Shown here: positions 35,011 to 45,904 of the stretch, in pieces
Layout of the letters: each line of letters begins with the position of its first letter
Numbering within the stretch: position 1 is the first letter of the stretch
Assembly: GCA_033239005.1 (NCBI GenBank)
Contig: BSQZ01000035.1
Location: forward strand, 932,501 to 996,500
DNA: 64,000 bases
Direction of reading: 5' to 3'
Source: Lamellibrachia satsuma
Taxonomy: Eukaryota; Annelida; Polychaeta; Sabellida; Siboglinidae
Made by a program: the position numbers and the translations under genes
The notes under the pieces: model-generated
What the model was told of the DNA's origin: nothing
Databases searched by the model: none
The model's input: the letters and a program-made list of their open reading frames with translations, nothing else

Positions 35011-35718
35011 TTTAACTGAGACTAGCAAAAAAATTTTATTGATTAACCACCTTAGCACCATAAATATGCAACCCATACAAATAAATGTTCATTAAATCAC
35101 TGTCATAACAAGTTTCCATCAAAGCATTTTCAATATCTTCAAATATTTCCAGTAAAACACAATAAAATGTTTTGTTTATGAAAACAGTTAAAAATAATTA
35201 ACACATAAAGAAAAAGTAAATAATTAAATAAGATCGCAATGGTGAACAACAATAAAACCATAATACTGGTCAGGTTGAAATATTTTCATTTCTGTGACTG
35301 ATTTTTGTCATGTCGATCGATGTATTACTTCAAATGTGACTTAATTTCCGTGACTTTATTTCCATGATTTGGTTTGTGACTGTACTTCTGAGACCTTTTT
35401 TCTGTAACTTTATTTCGGTGACTTTATTTTCTAGATTCTAAAATGTACCCACTGTAGCCTCACAAGTGGCCAATCTATGCAATATTTTGCCAATGGTTGC
35501 CCAGTGCCACCCATTTCATACTGCGGTGTAGCAAAACCACAAAATCACTGCCTGCAACAATTTAAGATGACATGACAACAGCTGAGATTTGCAAGGTATC
35601 AACATCTGTCCATGAAAAAGCAGGAAAATGCTCATGAAAAAAGTTTTAAACATCCTGCAATAAATTTTCATTGTTTTTTGCATGTTTTTGTTGTTTTTAC
35701 AGGTCACCATTTTGAAGC
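35011..35718. other. AT-rich intergenic, no gene seen
   Basis: Several imperfect TTTCTGTGACTTTATTTC motifs lie at 35280-35430. No gene recognised. Confidence 0.4.
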
Positions 35719-37583
35719 CAAAGAAATAACATATGCCTAGAATGGTCTCAGTGCAACAAAGAAATAACATGTGCCTAGAATGGTCTCAGTGCAACAAAGA
35801 AATAACATGTGCCTAGAATGGTCCCAGTGCAACAAAGAAATAACATGTGCCTAGAATGGTCCCAGTGCAACAAAGAAATAACATGTGCCTAGAATGGTCT
35901 CAGTGCAACAAAGAAATAACATGTGCCTAGAATGGTCCCAGTGCAACAAAGAAATAACATGTGCCTAGAATGGTCCCAGTGCAACAAAGAAATAACATGT
36001 GCCTAGAATGGTCCCAGTGCAACAAAGAAATAACATATGCCTAGAATGGTCCCAGTGCAACAAAGAAATAACATATGCCTAGAATGGTCTCAGTGCAACA
36101 AAGAAATAACATATGCCTAGAATGGTCTCAGTGCAACAAAGAAATAACATGTGCCTAGAATGGTCCCAGTGCAACAAAGAAATAACATGTGCCTAGAATG
36201 GTCTCAGTGCAACAAAGAAATAACATGTGCCTAGAATGGTCCCAGTGCAACAAAGAAATAACATGTGCCTAGAATGGTCCCAGTGCAACAAAGAAATTAC
36301 ATGTGCCTAGAATGGTCACAGTGCAACAAAGAAATAACATGTGCCTAGAATGGTCTCAGTGCAACAAAGAAATAACATGTGCCTAGAATGGTCTCAGTGC
36401 AACAAAGAAATAACATGTGCCTAGAATGGTCCCAGTGCAACAAAGAAATAACATGTGCCTAGAATGGTCCCAGTGAAACAAAGAAATAACATGTGCCTAG
36501 AATGGTCCCAGTGCAACAAAGAAATAACATGTGCCTAGAATGGTCCCAGTGCAACAAAGAAATAACATGTGCCTAGAATGGTCTCAGTGCAACAAAGAAA
36601 TAACATGTGCCTAGAATGGTCTCAGTGCAACAAAGAAATAACATGTGCCTAGAATGGTCCCAGTGCAACAAAGAAATAACATGTGCCTAGAATGGTCCCA
36701 GTGCAACAAAGAAATAACATGTGCCTAGAATGGTCCCAGTGCAACAAAGAAATAACATGTGCCTAGAATGGTCTCAGTGCAACAAAGAAATAACATGTGC
36801 CTAGAATGGTGTCAGTACAACAAAGAAATAACATGTGCCTAGAATGGTCCCAGTGCAACAAAGAAATTACATGTGCCTAGAATGGTCACAGTGCAACAAA
36901 GAAATAACATGTGCCTAGAATGGTCCAAGTGCAACAAAGAAATAACATGTGCCTAGAATGGTCCCAGTGCAACAAAGAAATAACATGTGCCTAGAATGGT
37001 CCCAGTGAAACAAAGAAATAACATATGCCTAGAATGGTCCCAGTGCAACAAAGAAATAACATATGCCTAGAATGGTCCCAGTGCAACAAAGAAATAACAT
37101 GTGACTAGAATGGTCCCAGTGCAACAAAGAAATAACATATGCCTAGAATGGTCCCAGTGCAACAAAGAAATAACATATTCCTAGAATGGTCTCAGTGCAA
37201 CAAAGAAATAACATGTGCCTAGAATGGTCTCAGTGCAACAAAGAAATAACATGTGCCTAGAATGGTCCCAGTGCAACAAAGAAATAACATGTGCCTAGAA
37301 TGGTCTCAGTGCAACAAAGAAATAACATGTGCCTAGAATGGTCCCAGTGCAACAAAGAAATAACATGTGCCTAGAATGGTCTCAGTGCAACAAAGAAATA
37401 ACATGTGCCTAGAATGGTCTCAGTGCAACAAAGAAATAACATGTGCCTAGAATGGTCTCAGTGCAACAAAGAAATAACATGTGCCTAGAATGGTCTCAGT
37501 GCAACAAAGAAATAACATGTGCCTAGAATTGTCTCAGTACAACAAAGAAATAACATGTGCCTAGAATGGTCTCAGTGCTACAA
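35719..37583. repeat. 38 bp satellite-like array, ~49 copies
   Basis: About 1,865 bp of AAAGAAATAACATGTGCCTA plus GAATGGTCCCAGTGCAAC. Unit identity is very high; the main variable sites are GTCCCAG/GTCTCAG and ACATGTG/ACATATG. Multi-unit blocks with the same pattern recur (AAAGAAATTACATG with GGTCACAG appears at about 36290 and 36865), so amplification also involved blocks of many units. Stop codons occur in every frame. Confidence 0.97.
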
Positions 37584-37837
37584 ACTGATTTTACCATGAA
37601 TTTTGTAAGTTTTTTAAACTACAAAAAAAAGTGGGACATTTTGTTCAAAAAAAGAGGGTATTTCCCACACGAAAGCGATAATATGTTGGCACCTGTATTG
37701 TAAAATAGCAAATACAACACTCCCAGAAGCAGTTATTGTCTATGCTATGGCAAAATTAACTGCAAAAATGCAATGCTCACTGAAGACATCCATTCAAATT
37801 ATAATAAAAATATTATAATATCACAAGGTTTTTAAAT

Positions 37838-39044
37838 GGCGGAAGACCAAAACAAGGTTGGACCACTAGAAGACTGTGCTGGAAATATAATACAGGGTAT
37901 CAAGACCTAAATGGATACTTCAGTTCAGTGTTTACCAGAGAGGATATTAATTCATTATCAGTTTCAGATGCTAAATTTCAGGAGGCTAAATCGAACTAGT
38001 TAGGGCAGTTAATTGTAACTCCAGAAATAGTAGCTAAGGAAGGATAATACTTCACCTGGAGTGGACGGAGTTACGCGAAAAACTATTAATGGAAGCAGTA
38101 AAACAAATTAGTACACCACTTGCAAGAGTGTTCAAGTTGTCATTAAAAGAGGGAGTGGTTCTTTTCGAGTGGAAAGAAGCAAACATCATACCATTATTTA
38201 AAAAGGGTTTGAGAAATAAGTCAGAGAATTACAGACCAGTGAGTTTAACATCAATGATTTGTAATTTATTAGAAAGTTAATAATTAAAGACCATATGGTG
38301 GACAGACGAGGGATCAACAGTAGATATGATCTACGTAGATACATAGATTTTCTGAAAGCTTCTAACCAAGTGCCACATCAAAGATTACTATTTAAGTTAA
38401 TAGCCCAAGGAATCAGGGATGGCATAATTGACTGGACAGAACAATGGCTGACTGACAGAAGACAGCGTGTTGTAATAGATGGTAGGGCTGGAACGATACG
38501 CTGGTGCTCTAGTTATGCCGCATTTAGAACACTCTATACAAGCTTGGAAACTATCATTAGAAGGATATAGCTATGCTTGAACAAATACAGAGGAGAGCAT
38601 CTAAAATTATTCCAGAACTAAGAGACCTTAGTTATGAAGAACATCTAAAAGAATGTGGTTTAACAACCCTAGAGACAAGGAGGTTAAGAGGAGATCAAAT
38701 TGAAGTTTTTAAGATATTGAATGGGTATGAAAATATTGATAGACATATTTTTTCTCACTCAAAATTATAGTAGAACTAGAAGACATGAGGTAACATTAAG
38801 TAAAGGATCAGTGTAGATTGGATATTCGGAAGTACTCATTCTCACAGAGGATATTAAATGAATGGAACAAATTATCTACAGATTGTGTAACTGCTAGCAG
38901 CATGAATATGTTTAAAAACAAGGTTGACGCATATCTCAGGAGGGTGGGTTACACATAGTTGAAAAAATGTTGGACTCTCGATAAGCCTATAGCTTCCTTG
39001 TCCACTTGCCATCTGGGCCTTTACTTTGGATGGCAATCTTGTTA
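37838..39044 (+). mobile_element. CR1-type LINE with the catalytic core deleted
   Basis: Plus-strand copy of the family at 13.7-15.9 kb. Recognisable pieces in order: NKVGPLED, SLKEGVVLFEWKEANIIPLF, NYRPVSLTSMICNLLES, NQVPHQRLLFKL, RRQRVVIDG, then directly PHLEHSIQAW, LEQIQRRASKIIPELRDLSY, RRLRGDQIEVFKILNGYE and LRRVGYT. The jump removes about 200 codons including GVPQGS and the FADD box. It ends GATGGCAATCTTGTTAA. Confidence 0.88.
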
Positions 39045-39413
39045 ACTTCTCAGTGCACTCTTAACAATGACGACCTTGAACTGAAAGAACGCCACCTCGA
39101 CAGTGCTTGATGGTGGTCTGATGCCAACATGGCAGCTGGGTGGCAGACTTTCTGTCAGCATCTTTAATCAGGCAGTCCCACTCTAGGAGTGCTTTGGAAC
39201 ACGTCAAGTAGTTCTTAGCAGTGGCGTAAGGAGGCAAGGTGTCGCTGTGGGCAAGAGGAGCACAAAGATGTCATCCCCGTATAAAAAGCATAATAATAGA
39301 ATAGGCGTATAATGCCTTATCAATGCCCCAACAACACAGTAGCAATCAGCTGCCAAAATATTGATTATGTCATTAATGAGTTAGCGAAGCCACACGTCAA
39401 CTCAGAAATCACA
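39045..39413. other. intergenic, no gene seen
   Basis: CAGTGGCGTAAGGAGG at 39217 resembles the MITE left end, but no matching right end was found before 41 kb. Confidence 0.35.
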
Positions 39414-40160
39414 AAACACCTACAGCAAAACCAAGAAAACACCTACAGCAAAACCAAGAAAACACCTCCAGCAAAACCAAGAAAACACCTCCAGCAAAAC
39501 CAAGAAAACACCTCCAGCAAAACCAAGAAAACACCTCCAACAAAACCAAGAAAACACCTCCAGCAAAACCAAGAAAACACCTCCAACAAAACCAAGAAAA
39601 CACCTCCAGCAAAACCAAGAAAACACCTCCAGCAAAACAAAGAAAACACCTCCAGCAAAACCAAGAAAACACCTACAGCAAAACCAAGAAAACACCTCTA
39701 GCAAAACCAAGAAAACACCTCCAGCAAAACCAGAAAAACACCTCCAGCAAAAGCAAAACACCTCCAGCAAAACCAAGAAAACACCTCCAGCAAAACCAGA
39801 AAAACACCTCCAGCAAAAGCAAAACACCTCCAGCAAAACCAAGAAAACACCTCTAGCAAAACCAAGAAAACACCTCCAGCAAAACCAAGAAAACACCTCC
39901 AGCAAAAGCAAAACACCTCCAGCAAAACCAAGAAAACACCTCCTGCAAAACCAAGAAAACACCTCCAGCAAAACAAAGAAAACACTTCCAGCAAAACCAA
40001 GAAAACACCTACAGCAAAACCAAGAAAACACCTCTAGCAAAACCAAGAAAACACCTCCAGCAAAGCCAAGAAAACACCTCCAGCAAAACCAAAACACCTC
40101 CAGCAAAACCAAGAAAACACCTCCACCAAAACCAAGAAAACACCTCCACCAAAAACACAA
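39414..40160. repeat. 23 bp minisatellite, ~32 copies
   Basis: Units of CAAAACCAAGAAAACACCTC plus CAG. The plus strand is almost free of G. Because the unit has no stop codon in several frames and its length is not a multiple of 3, reading frames rotate through it, producing a 252-codon minus frame (39420-40178, repeated GVFLVLLEVFSWFCWRC). Shorter 16-17 bp partial units (AAAAGCAAAACACCTCC) are interspersed near 39750, 39810 and 39905. Confidence 0.95.
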
Positions 40161-41219
40161 ACTGTGATCAGCCAACAAACAACTGAACAGATAGTGGTAA
40201 AAACAATAAATTTCAACATAACATTACACAACTATTCACTACGAACTCTTCGCGTGACTGCCACAGCAACTACATGACTACGATGGAGGCCAAAGAGACC
40301 AGAAGTGACATGTTGGTTCAGGTTGCATAAGCTCCTTCATCTATTTCTAGAGCCCCTACATGCTCCTTCGTCTATTCCCAGAGCCCCTACATGCTCCTTC
40401 ATCTATTCCCAGAGCTCCTACATGTTTTTTGAGGAAAATGATAATAGCCAAAATGTCTAAAGTTTACTAGTCACTTTCACCCAAAAATCTTTACTTCAAC
40501 ATCAAACACAACTGGTTGGGGTGGAGTAGGGTTGAAACAGTCATTTTGCTTGACAAAGCTTCAGACTGGAGTTTAACGAGGGCATATCCACCTTCACGAT
40601 GTTAGTAATTGCCCCACAATCAGCTCACTTTCTGGATTCTAAGAATCGGTCAGCATAACCTTGTGTGTCAGTCAGATGCACAAGGGGCATGTTTTTACCA
40701 CAGGATGGCTTCTGTCTTTTAACTGTTTACTACACGAGTCGACCTAGCTTCTTGAAGCTGCATGCCGTATAGTGCATAATAGAAAGCATGCTCTATTAAA
40801 ACCAACCCCTTTTCCCAAAGTTTTTCAATTTGCAAAATATGTCATGATGGCAGTACCAAATTAAAAAGTACTTTCAGTTATTTGTTTTTCCCTCTCCAAA
40901 TTAGTTAGTATGATGTTAACATTTAATTAAATATAAAAATTATATATCATAAATCCTAATGAGAATTCCAGCTGACGTATTTTCCACATGTATTTTGTCA
41001 CATGTATTTTCAACTTGTGTGGACAATACTATCATGAACTCAAGGCTTTACTTTATAAACGAGCCCCTATAACCTCCAAATCCATGTCACAAAAAACACA
41101 GGTTCCATGGATGAAATTTTACAATCTAAAAGGCATTGTCGTTACCTTGAACTAGTACGGCACAAATCACGCTTCCTTTGAATATATCACATCAGCTGTA
41201 GAATTGCATAAATAAAATT
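40161..41219. other. intergenic with a 31 bp triple repeat
   Basis: 40331-40423 holds three 31 bp units with GCTCCTTCATCTATTCCCAG and AGCCCCTACAT. Nothing else recognised. Confidence 0.5.
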
Positions 41220-42215
41220 CTACACAGAGTGCCTGCTCCGTCTCTACCTAAATATGTCTCAATCAAGTCTTTATGTGACTCGTTCTCCAGTCATTTCAAG
41301 AACAAAATCAGTCTGATATGGTCTGCCTTTCCAGATCATACTTTAAATCCTGTACATGTACAAGTGGACTCTCTGCAAGTAAATTCTCTACTTGCTTCTT
41401 TTACACCTGCCACAGTTGATGAAGTAAGGAAAATAATCTTGTCCTCACCAAATAAGTCTTGTGATGTATTTATAGACTAGCTTTATTTCCAAGGTACTAG
41501 AACAAGTTGTAGCAAGCCATCTAAGGTCTCACATTGAGTCAAATTGCATGTCTAGCATATACTTTGCTTGATTTATCTGCTGCTGTTGATACTATTGATC
41601 ATAACATACTCAATAAACACTTTGTCAGTGTGGTATGGCATATCTTGCACAGCCCTGAGATGGCTTTCATCTTACTTAACTGACAGATACCAATGACTGA
41701 AGATAGCTAATTGCTTTTCAGCAGCCCTACCCACTTCATGTCATATTCCTCCTGTGAGTTCTTGGACCACTACTTTTTATTCTTTACACTACTCCACTCT
41801 GCTCAGTTAATCAAACTCACAACTTAGACCACTACCTATATGCAGATGATACACAGATTTACCTTTCCTTGGCCACCCCAGATGCAAATTGCTCCATAAA
41901 CCTGCTCAGGGATTGTCTCCATGATACTTTCTGTTGGACGACTGGCAGCAAATTAAAGTTAAATGCAGATAAAACAGAGTTTCTTATTATTGGTACACAA
42001 AAGCAGCGAGGTAAACTTGATTGTTTTTCCCCAACACCTATACTGAGCCAGAATTTCACACTGGCCATCTCAGCATGGAATTTAGGAGTCACCTTTGATA
42101 GTAATTTAAATTTTAGACAGCACATTTCACAAACTTGTCTTTGCTGGTTTTATCACATTCGTGACCTTCGTTGTATTCGCCAGTATATTATGTATTTTTC
42201 CATTCACCAAAACTA
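41220..42215 (+). pseudogene. L2-type LINE reverse transcriptase, decayed
   Basis: In several frames: FTPATVDEVRKIILSSPNKS, LISKVLEQVVASHLRSHIES, LDLSAAVDTIDHNIL, then LYADDTQIYLSL (YADD at 41839-41850), SKLKLNADKTEFLIIGTQKQ, LGVTFDSNLNFRQHIS and FYHIRDLRCIRQ. The order and wording fit the L2 clade. Frameshifts, stops and a deletion after KSCD break it. It ends at KTIAT, where the minisatellite begins. Confidence 0.87.
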
Positions 42216-43005
42216 TTGCAACTCCCCAGCATACCAATCCAACTGTATACAACTGTATACAACTCCCCAGCATACCAATCCAACTGTATACAACTGTATA
42301 CAACTCCCCAGCATACCAATCCAACTGTATACAACTGTATACAACTGTATACAACTGTATACAACTGTATACAACTGTATACAACTGTATACAACTCCCC
42401 AGCATACCAATCCAACTGTATACAACTGTATACAACTCCCCAGCATACCAATCCAACTGTATACAACTCCCCAGCATACCAATCCAACTGTATACAACTG
42501 TATACAACTGTATACAACTGTATACAACTCCCCAGCGTACCAATCCAACTGTATACAACTGTATACAACTCCCCAGCATACCAATCCAACTGTATACAAC
42601 TGTATACAACTCCCCAGCATACCAATCCAACTGTATACAACTGTATGCAACTCCCCAGCATACCAATCCAACTGTATACAACTGTATACAATTCCCCAGC
42701 ATACCAATCCAACTGTATACAACTGTATACGACTCCCCAGCATACCAATCCAACTGTATACAACTGTATACAACTCCCCAGCGTACCAATCCAACTGTAT
42801 ACAACTGTATACAACTCCCCAGCATACCAATCCAACTGTATACAACTGTATACAACTCCCCAGCATACCAATCCAACTGTATACAACTGTATACAACTCC
42901 CCAGCATACCAATCCAACTGTATACAACTGTATACAACTCCCCAGCGTACCAATCCAACTGTACACAACTGTATACAACTCCCCAGCATACCAAGCCAAC
43001 TGTAT
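42216..43005. repeat. 41 bp / 10 bp compound minisatellite in the L2 element
   Basis: About 790 bp. The main unit is AACTCCCCAGCATACCAATC plus CAACTGTATACAACTGTATAC. The AACTGTATAC decamer is independently multiplied (8 in a row near 42330-42395). All six frames contain long open stretches that are shadows of this periodicity. GTATACAACTGTATAC is self-complementary at its ends and can form hairpins. Confidence 0.95.
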
Positions 43006-43135
43006 AAAACTAGAACTGATTACTGATTATGAACTGCTTAACCCCCTTTGTATAGGTGCACTGCTGAGCTTGGGTCTCCCGAGGAACTTAGTGCAATATA
43101 AGTGTTTTATATTGTATTGTATTTTATTTCCAAAT
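43006..43135 (+). mobile_element. L2-type LINE 3' tail
   Basis: GGTGCACTGCTGAGCTTGGG, then GTGCAATATAAGTGTTTTAT and the short TATTGTATTGTATTTTATTT tail. L2 elements end in simple repeats after such a segment. It shows that the minisatellite lies inside the element, between ORF2 and the 3' UTR. Confidence 0.65.
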
Positions 43136-43885
43136 AGGTAAAGCATATTTAAATGAAGCAAATAGTTGGAGGCTTTAATCACTTACAACTTCGTTATTTG
43201 CTACATAACAGCTACCACATGATGTTATCTTCAACTGCAAATATAGAAGGCATAATACATTAAGGTCAAGATAATTTCAGATTTCTACAATGGCTGGGCA
43301 CCTGCACACTGTGTATGTCTATCAACTACCACAGTGCAGGTTGTTGAAAGTGGGAAGAATGAATCTTGTTATCTTGCATCTAATGCCTCACTCAGTTGTA
43401 TCCCCAGGGCATCACAGACATGGACAGTTTTGTCAGATAGACTGTCAACCTCCCACTTCTACAGTGTAGGCAATCATGTGCTACGATAACACTGCCAGAT
43501 GACATTTCTGATAAAAGTCCAGTGCAGGACCAAAATGACACAATAAAGCACTGAACCATTTCAGAGAAAGCCTGGATGTTATGCAAAAAAATTTAAACTT
43601 AATAATAGCCTTGACATGACAGTTCAAAGAAATCCACCCAAACAAATTTGAAAAAAACATTGCACAGATAAAGAATAGGACACTACTCAATGATTACATT
43701 TTTTATTTTGTAGATTTGCTATTTGTACAAATGGATGTTACAGCAACTCAAGACAAAATAATGCTTTAACTTGTTTCATGTTTTAAAATAGATTTTTACA
43801 TGCATGTCCAATTGAAGCGATATAAATTCCAACTAAATATGGTAATATATAACAATGCTATTATTTCTACACAGGTCTACTGGCT
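43136..43885. other. intergenic, no gene seen
   Basis: Nothing recognised. Confidence 0.35.
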
Positions 43886-44058
43886 TCATTCAAAGGTGCA
43901 GTAGCAAGGATGTTACAGCGCTGGACAGACAGGACCAGAGTTCAAATCAACCTGCTGCTTTTTGAAACTTGGTCAATTTCATTCACCCCACTTTGCCCGT
44001 GTCTTTGGGTGAGACACTAAATGCTGTAGGTATCTTCTGCCTGGTGTCTGTGCCATAC
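43886..44058 (+). mobile_element. tRNA-derived SINE, second body copy
   Basis: Head GGTGCAGTAGCAAGGATG, TTACAGCGCTGG, GACCAGAGTTCAAATCAACC (B-box-like), then body TTCATTCACCCCACTTTGCC, CGTGTCTTTGGGTGAGACAC and TAAATGCTGTAGGT. The body matches the minus-strand SINE at 30.0 kb while the head differs, suggesting either a different tRNA source or strong divergence. Confidence 0.75.
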
Positions 44059-44059
44059 A

Positions 44060-44180
44060 AAGTGATAAACTCCAGATGGCAAGTGGACAAGGAAGCCATT
44101 GGCTTATCTAGAGTCCAAAATTTTTTATTAACCAGTACGTGTAGTCAGCCCTGATCAGATATCTGTAAATTTTATTGAAC
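44060..44180 (-). mobile_element. CR1-type LINE, 3' scrap
   Basis: CAGATGGCAAGTGGACAAGG, GCCATTGGCTTATCTAGAGT and TCAGATATCTGTAAATTTTA match the CR1 3' region in reverse. Confidence 0.7.
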
Positions 44181-44184
44181 ATCT

Positions 44185-44600
44185 CTGGAGCGAGGAGTGG
44201 AAAGAAACAGTCACAGTCTGCCACCAACAAGTCACGCCCTCACAGACCTCATAACCACAAATCTGATTGACTGGGAAGGAGTAAAAGTGGCAGACAGGGA
44301 GTCCCACAGAAGAAGACAGGGAGTCCCACAGAAGGAGAAGACAGGGAGTTCCACAGACGGAGAAGACAGGGAGTCCCACAGACGGAGAAGACACATCAAA
44401 GAAGCGATACAGATGTGGAAAACAGATGTAGTGATCAACCGAGATGAGGGGAACTATGAACTTCTACACATCTATGATGACATCATCCTACCAGGATGTC
44501 AACATCATTAGTACTGATGAAGCCACTAAGAAAGTTCTAGGTAAACAAAAACCTTTTGGATATGTTGAAAAGAAGTGTTTGATCATCTATCAGTTTTATT
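44185..44600 (+). pseudogene. Penelope-like element, GIY-YIG C-terminus and tail
   Basis: An open frame reads SHALTDLITTNLIDWEGVKV, ADRES, a repeat-expanded stretch, RRHIKEAIQMWK, VVINRDEGNYELLHIYDDII. The D-W-E/D-G-VK, DRE, IKEAI and NRDEG-Y-x-L-x-x-IYD blocks are the end of Penelope GIY-YIG proteins. Downstream, TACTGATGAAGCCAC begins a hammerhead-like core whose stem II has been lost (44514-44535). The later copies at 50.4 and 58.4 kb keep only YELPHIYDDVILPG but have the intact core. Confidence 0.85.
44295..44391. repeat. ~25 bp repeat inside the GIY-YIG coding region
   Basis: Four units of GACAGGGAGTCCCACAGA plus GGAGAA (unit lengths 22-25). The frame rotates through all three phases yet stays open, giving RESHRRR, QGVPQKEK and TGSSTDGE before returning to RESHRRR. 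It separates the DRES and HIKEAI motifs. Confidence 0.85.
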
Positions 44601-44725
44601 TTTGGAGATATATATTCACACTACTAGCATTTATACAATTAGTAGATAATTTAAAGATCCATATCCAAGAATGGGCTGTTTGGAGTAAACAAACTGAAAT
44701 TGAGAAATCACCAAACAGCTAGATA

Positions 44726-45035
44726 GCTTTTTACCATGGCCCGTGTTATATAGTGGCGCCACCTGGTGATTATTAAAAATTCAATTGTTACAGTCTGCTT
44801 CTATTAATATCTTAGATATGAGAATATGTGACATGGTAGTGATGTGCTACTGCAAATATTATGTAGTTACAATAACAAGTTAATACTTGTTATGACATTG
44901 TTCTTATTAATGCATGGTAATATCTAAACACTCCATTTGTGTTCCTTCCTGCAGTTGCACACGCCACAATAACCACACCACATTCTAGACTGCAATGTCT
45001 GTCCCTAGTAGTTTCATGTGGCCAAAAGTTAAGTT
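44726..45035 (+). promoter_or_regulatory. U5 gene 1 promoter region
   Basis: Conserved in all five copies while most of the spacers diverge. Elements, counted from the U5 start: ATTCTAGACTGCAATGTCTG at 44982-45001 (-54 to -35), where the pol II snRNA PSE is expected; octamer-like CTGCAAAT at 44850-44857 (about -186), a possible distal element; ATAACAAG...CTTGTTAT inverted repeat at about 44873-44894; CTCF-like TGGCGCCACCTGGTGATTA at 44754-44772. Assignment rests on position and conservation. Confidence 0.65.
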
Positions 45036-45156
45036 AACTCTGGTTTCTCTTCAGCCCACGCATAAATCTTTCGCCTTTTACTAAAGATTTCCGTGGAGAG
45101 GAACATTACAATGAGTCTATAGACTAATTTTTCGAACCCTGACTTTGGTCAGGGTA
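45036..45156 (+). ncRNA. RNU5: U5 spliceosomal snRNA, gene 1 (UUUG type)
   Basis: A 121 bp match to U5, the snRNA that holds the exon ends in the spliceosome through its loop I. It begins AACTCTGGTTTCTCTTCAG. Stem I is CCACG...CGTGG enclosing AAATCTTT/AAAGATTT, and loop I is CGCCTTTTACT, containing the invariant CCUUUUAC. Then come GTGGAGAGGAACA, a GTCTATAGAC palindrome, the Sm site AATTTTT and the 3' hairpin CCCTGAC-TTTG-GTCAGGG (45137-45154). All parts needed for function are present. A conserved AAACATAAAAATT (45161-45173) follows at the place of the snRNA 3' box. Confidence 0.95.
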
Positions 45157-45904
45157 ATCTAAACATAAAAATTTAGGATAAATGAACATTGTGAAAGTAC
45201 CATCTTGTGACTTTGTTTTTTATTAATCTGATATGACTATTGTTGTTCGTGTACATTATGGTAATTTCTCGAGAAACACTCACAAACATTGCTCATTGCT
45301 CCTTCAATCAACTGAGTAGACGGTTGTGATCAGGTCGTACGTTTACGTCTTGATTAGGAATTTTTTGGGAACCCTACTTTTATATATGTGCCATGAAAAC
45401 GCTGAGTACTGTTTCTTCTTTTTGTGCAATTTTACGCAATGACGTCTTTAAAACAGTTTTTATTATTCGAACCTCTTATGTAAGACATACAGTTAATAGT
45501 TAGCTATAATGGCATATATTTCAGGAATTACTAAAACCAATATTAACATTTCTGGTCAAATCCCTGAATTGTCCTCATTATTTTATGTTGGGGAAGTTTT
45601 TGTGAAACCGTAGGTCATACTACTTCGTACAGGCAAATGCAGTACAAGATATGAAATATTAAACATGGATTTCTCACAGAATGTGAAGTTTCAGCAGGAT
45701 ACTTTGGATACAAAGTGTTTTAAATAAAAACAATTGGATAATTACTTATGGGAGGTCCCAAAACCAATTTGGGGAAGTTTTTTTATGCAACCGTACGTCA
45801 TACATTTGTAGATACATCGTGAGAAGAGTTCAATACATTACAGAGAACTATTAATATATCATCAATAACATATGTCAAGCTAAATATTTGTCAATGGTCT
45901 AATG

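Noticed and set aside
35719..37583. CRISPR-like array
   Set aside because: Units are contiguous and identical throughout, with no unique spacers; this is a eukaryotic satellite-type repeat.
39217..39232. Another hAT-type MITE end (CAGTGGCGTAAGGAGG)
   Set aside because: No inverted partner or target duplication was found within 1.5 kb; the same applies to a similar start at about 18029.
42127..43141. Proteins of 250-385 residues with repeated Tyr/Thr/Pro
   Set aside because: Shadows of the 41/10 bp minisatellite, open in nearly all frames, starting inside a broken L2 ORF.
45137..45154. The CCCTGAC-TTTG-GTCAGGG hairpin near a repeated block end looked like a Helitron 3' end
   Set aside because: The block just upstream is the whole U5 snRNA, and the hairpin is its 3' stem-loop; no CTRR terminus follows consistently.
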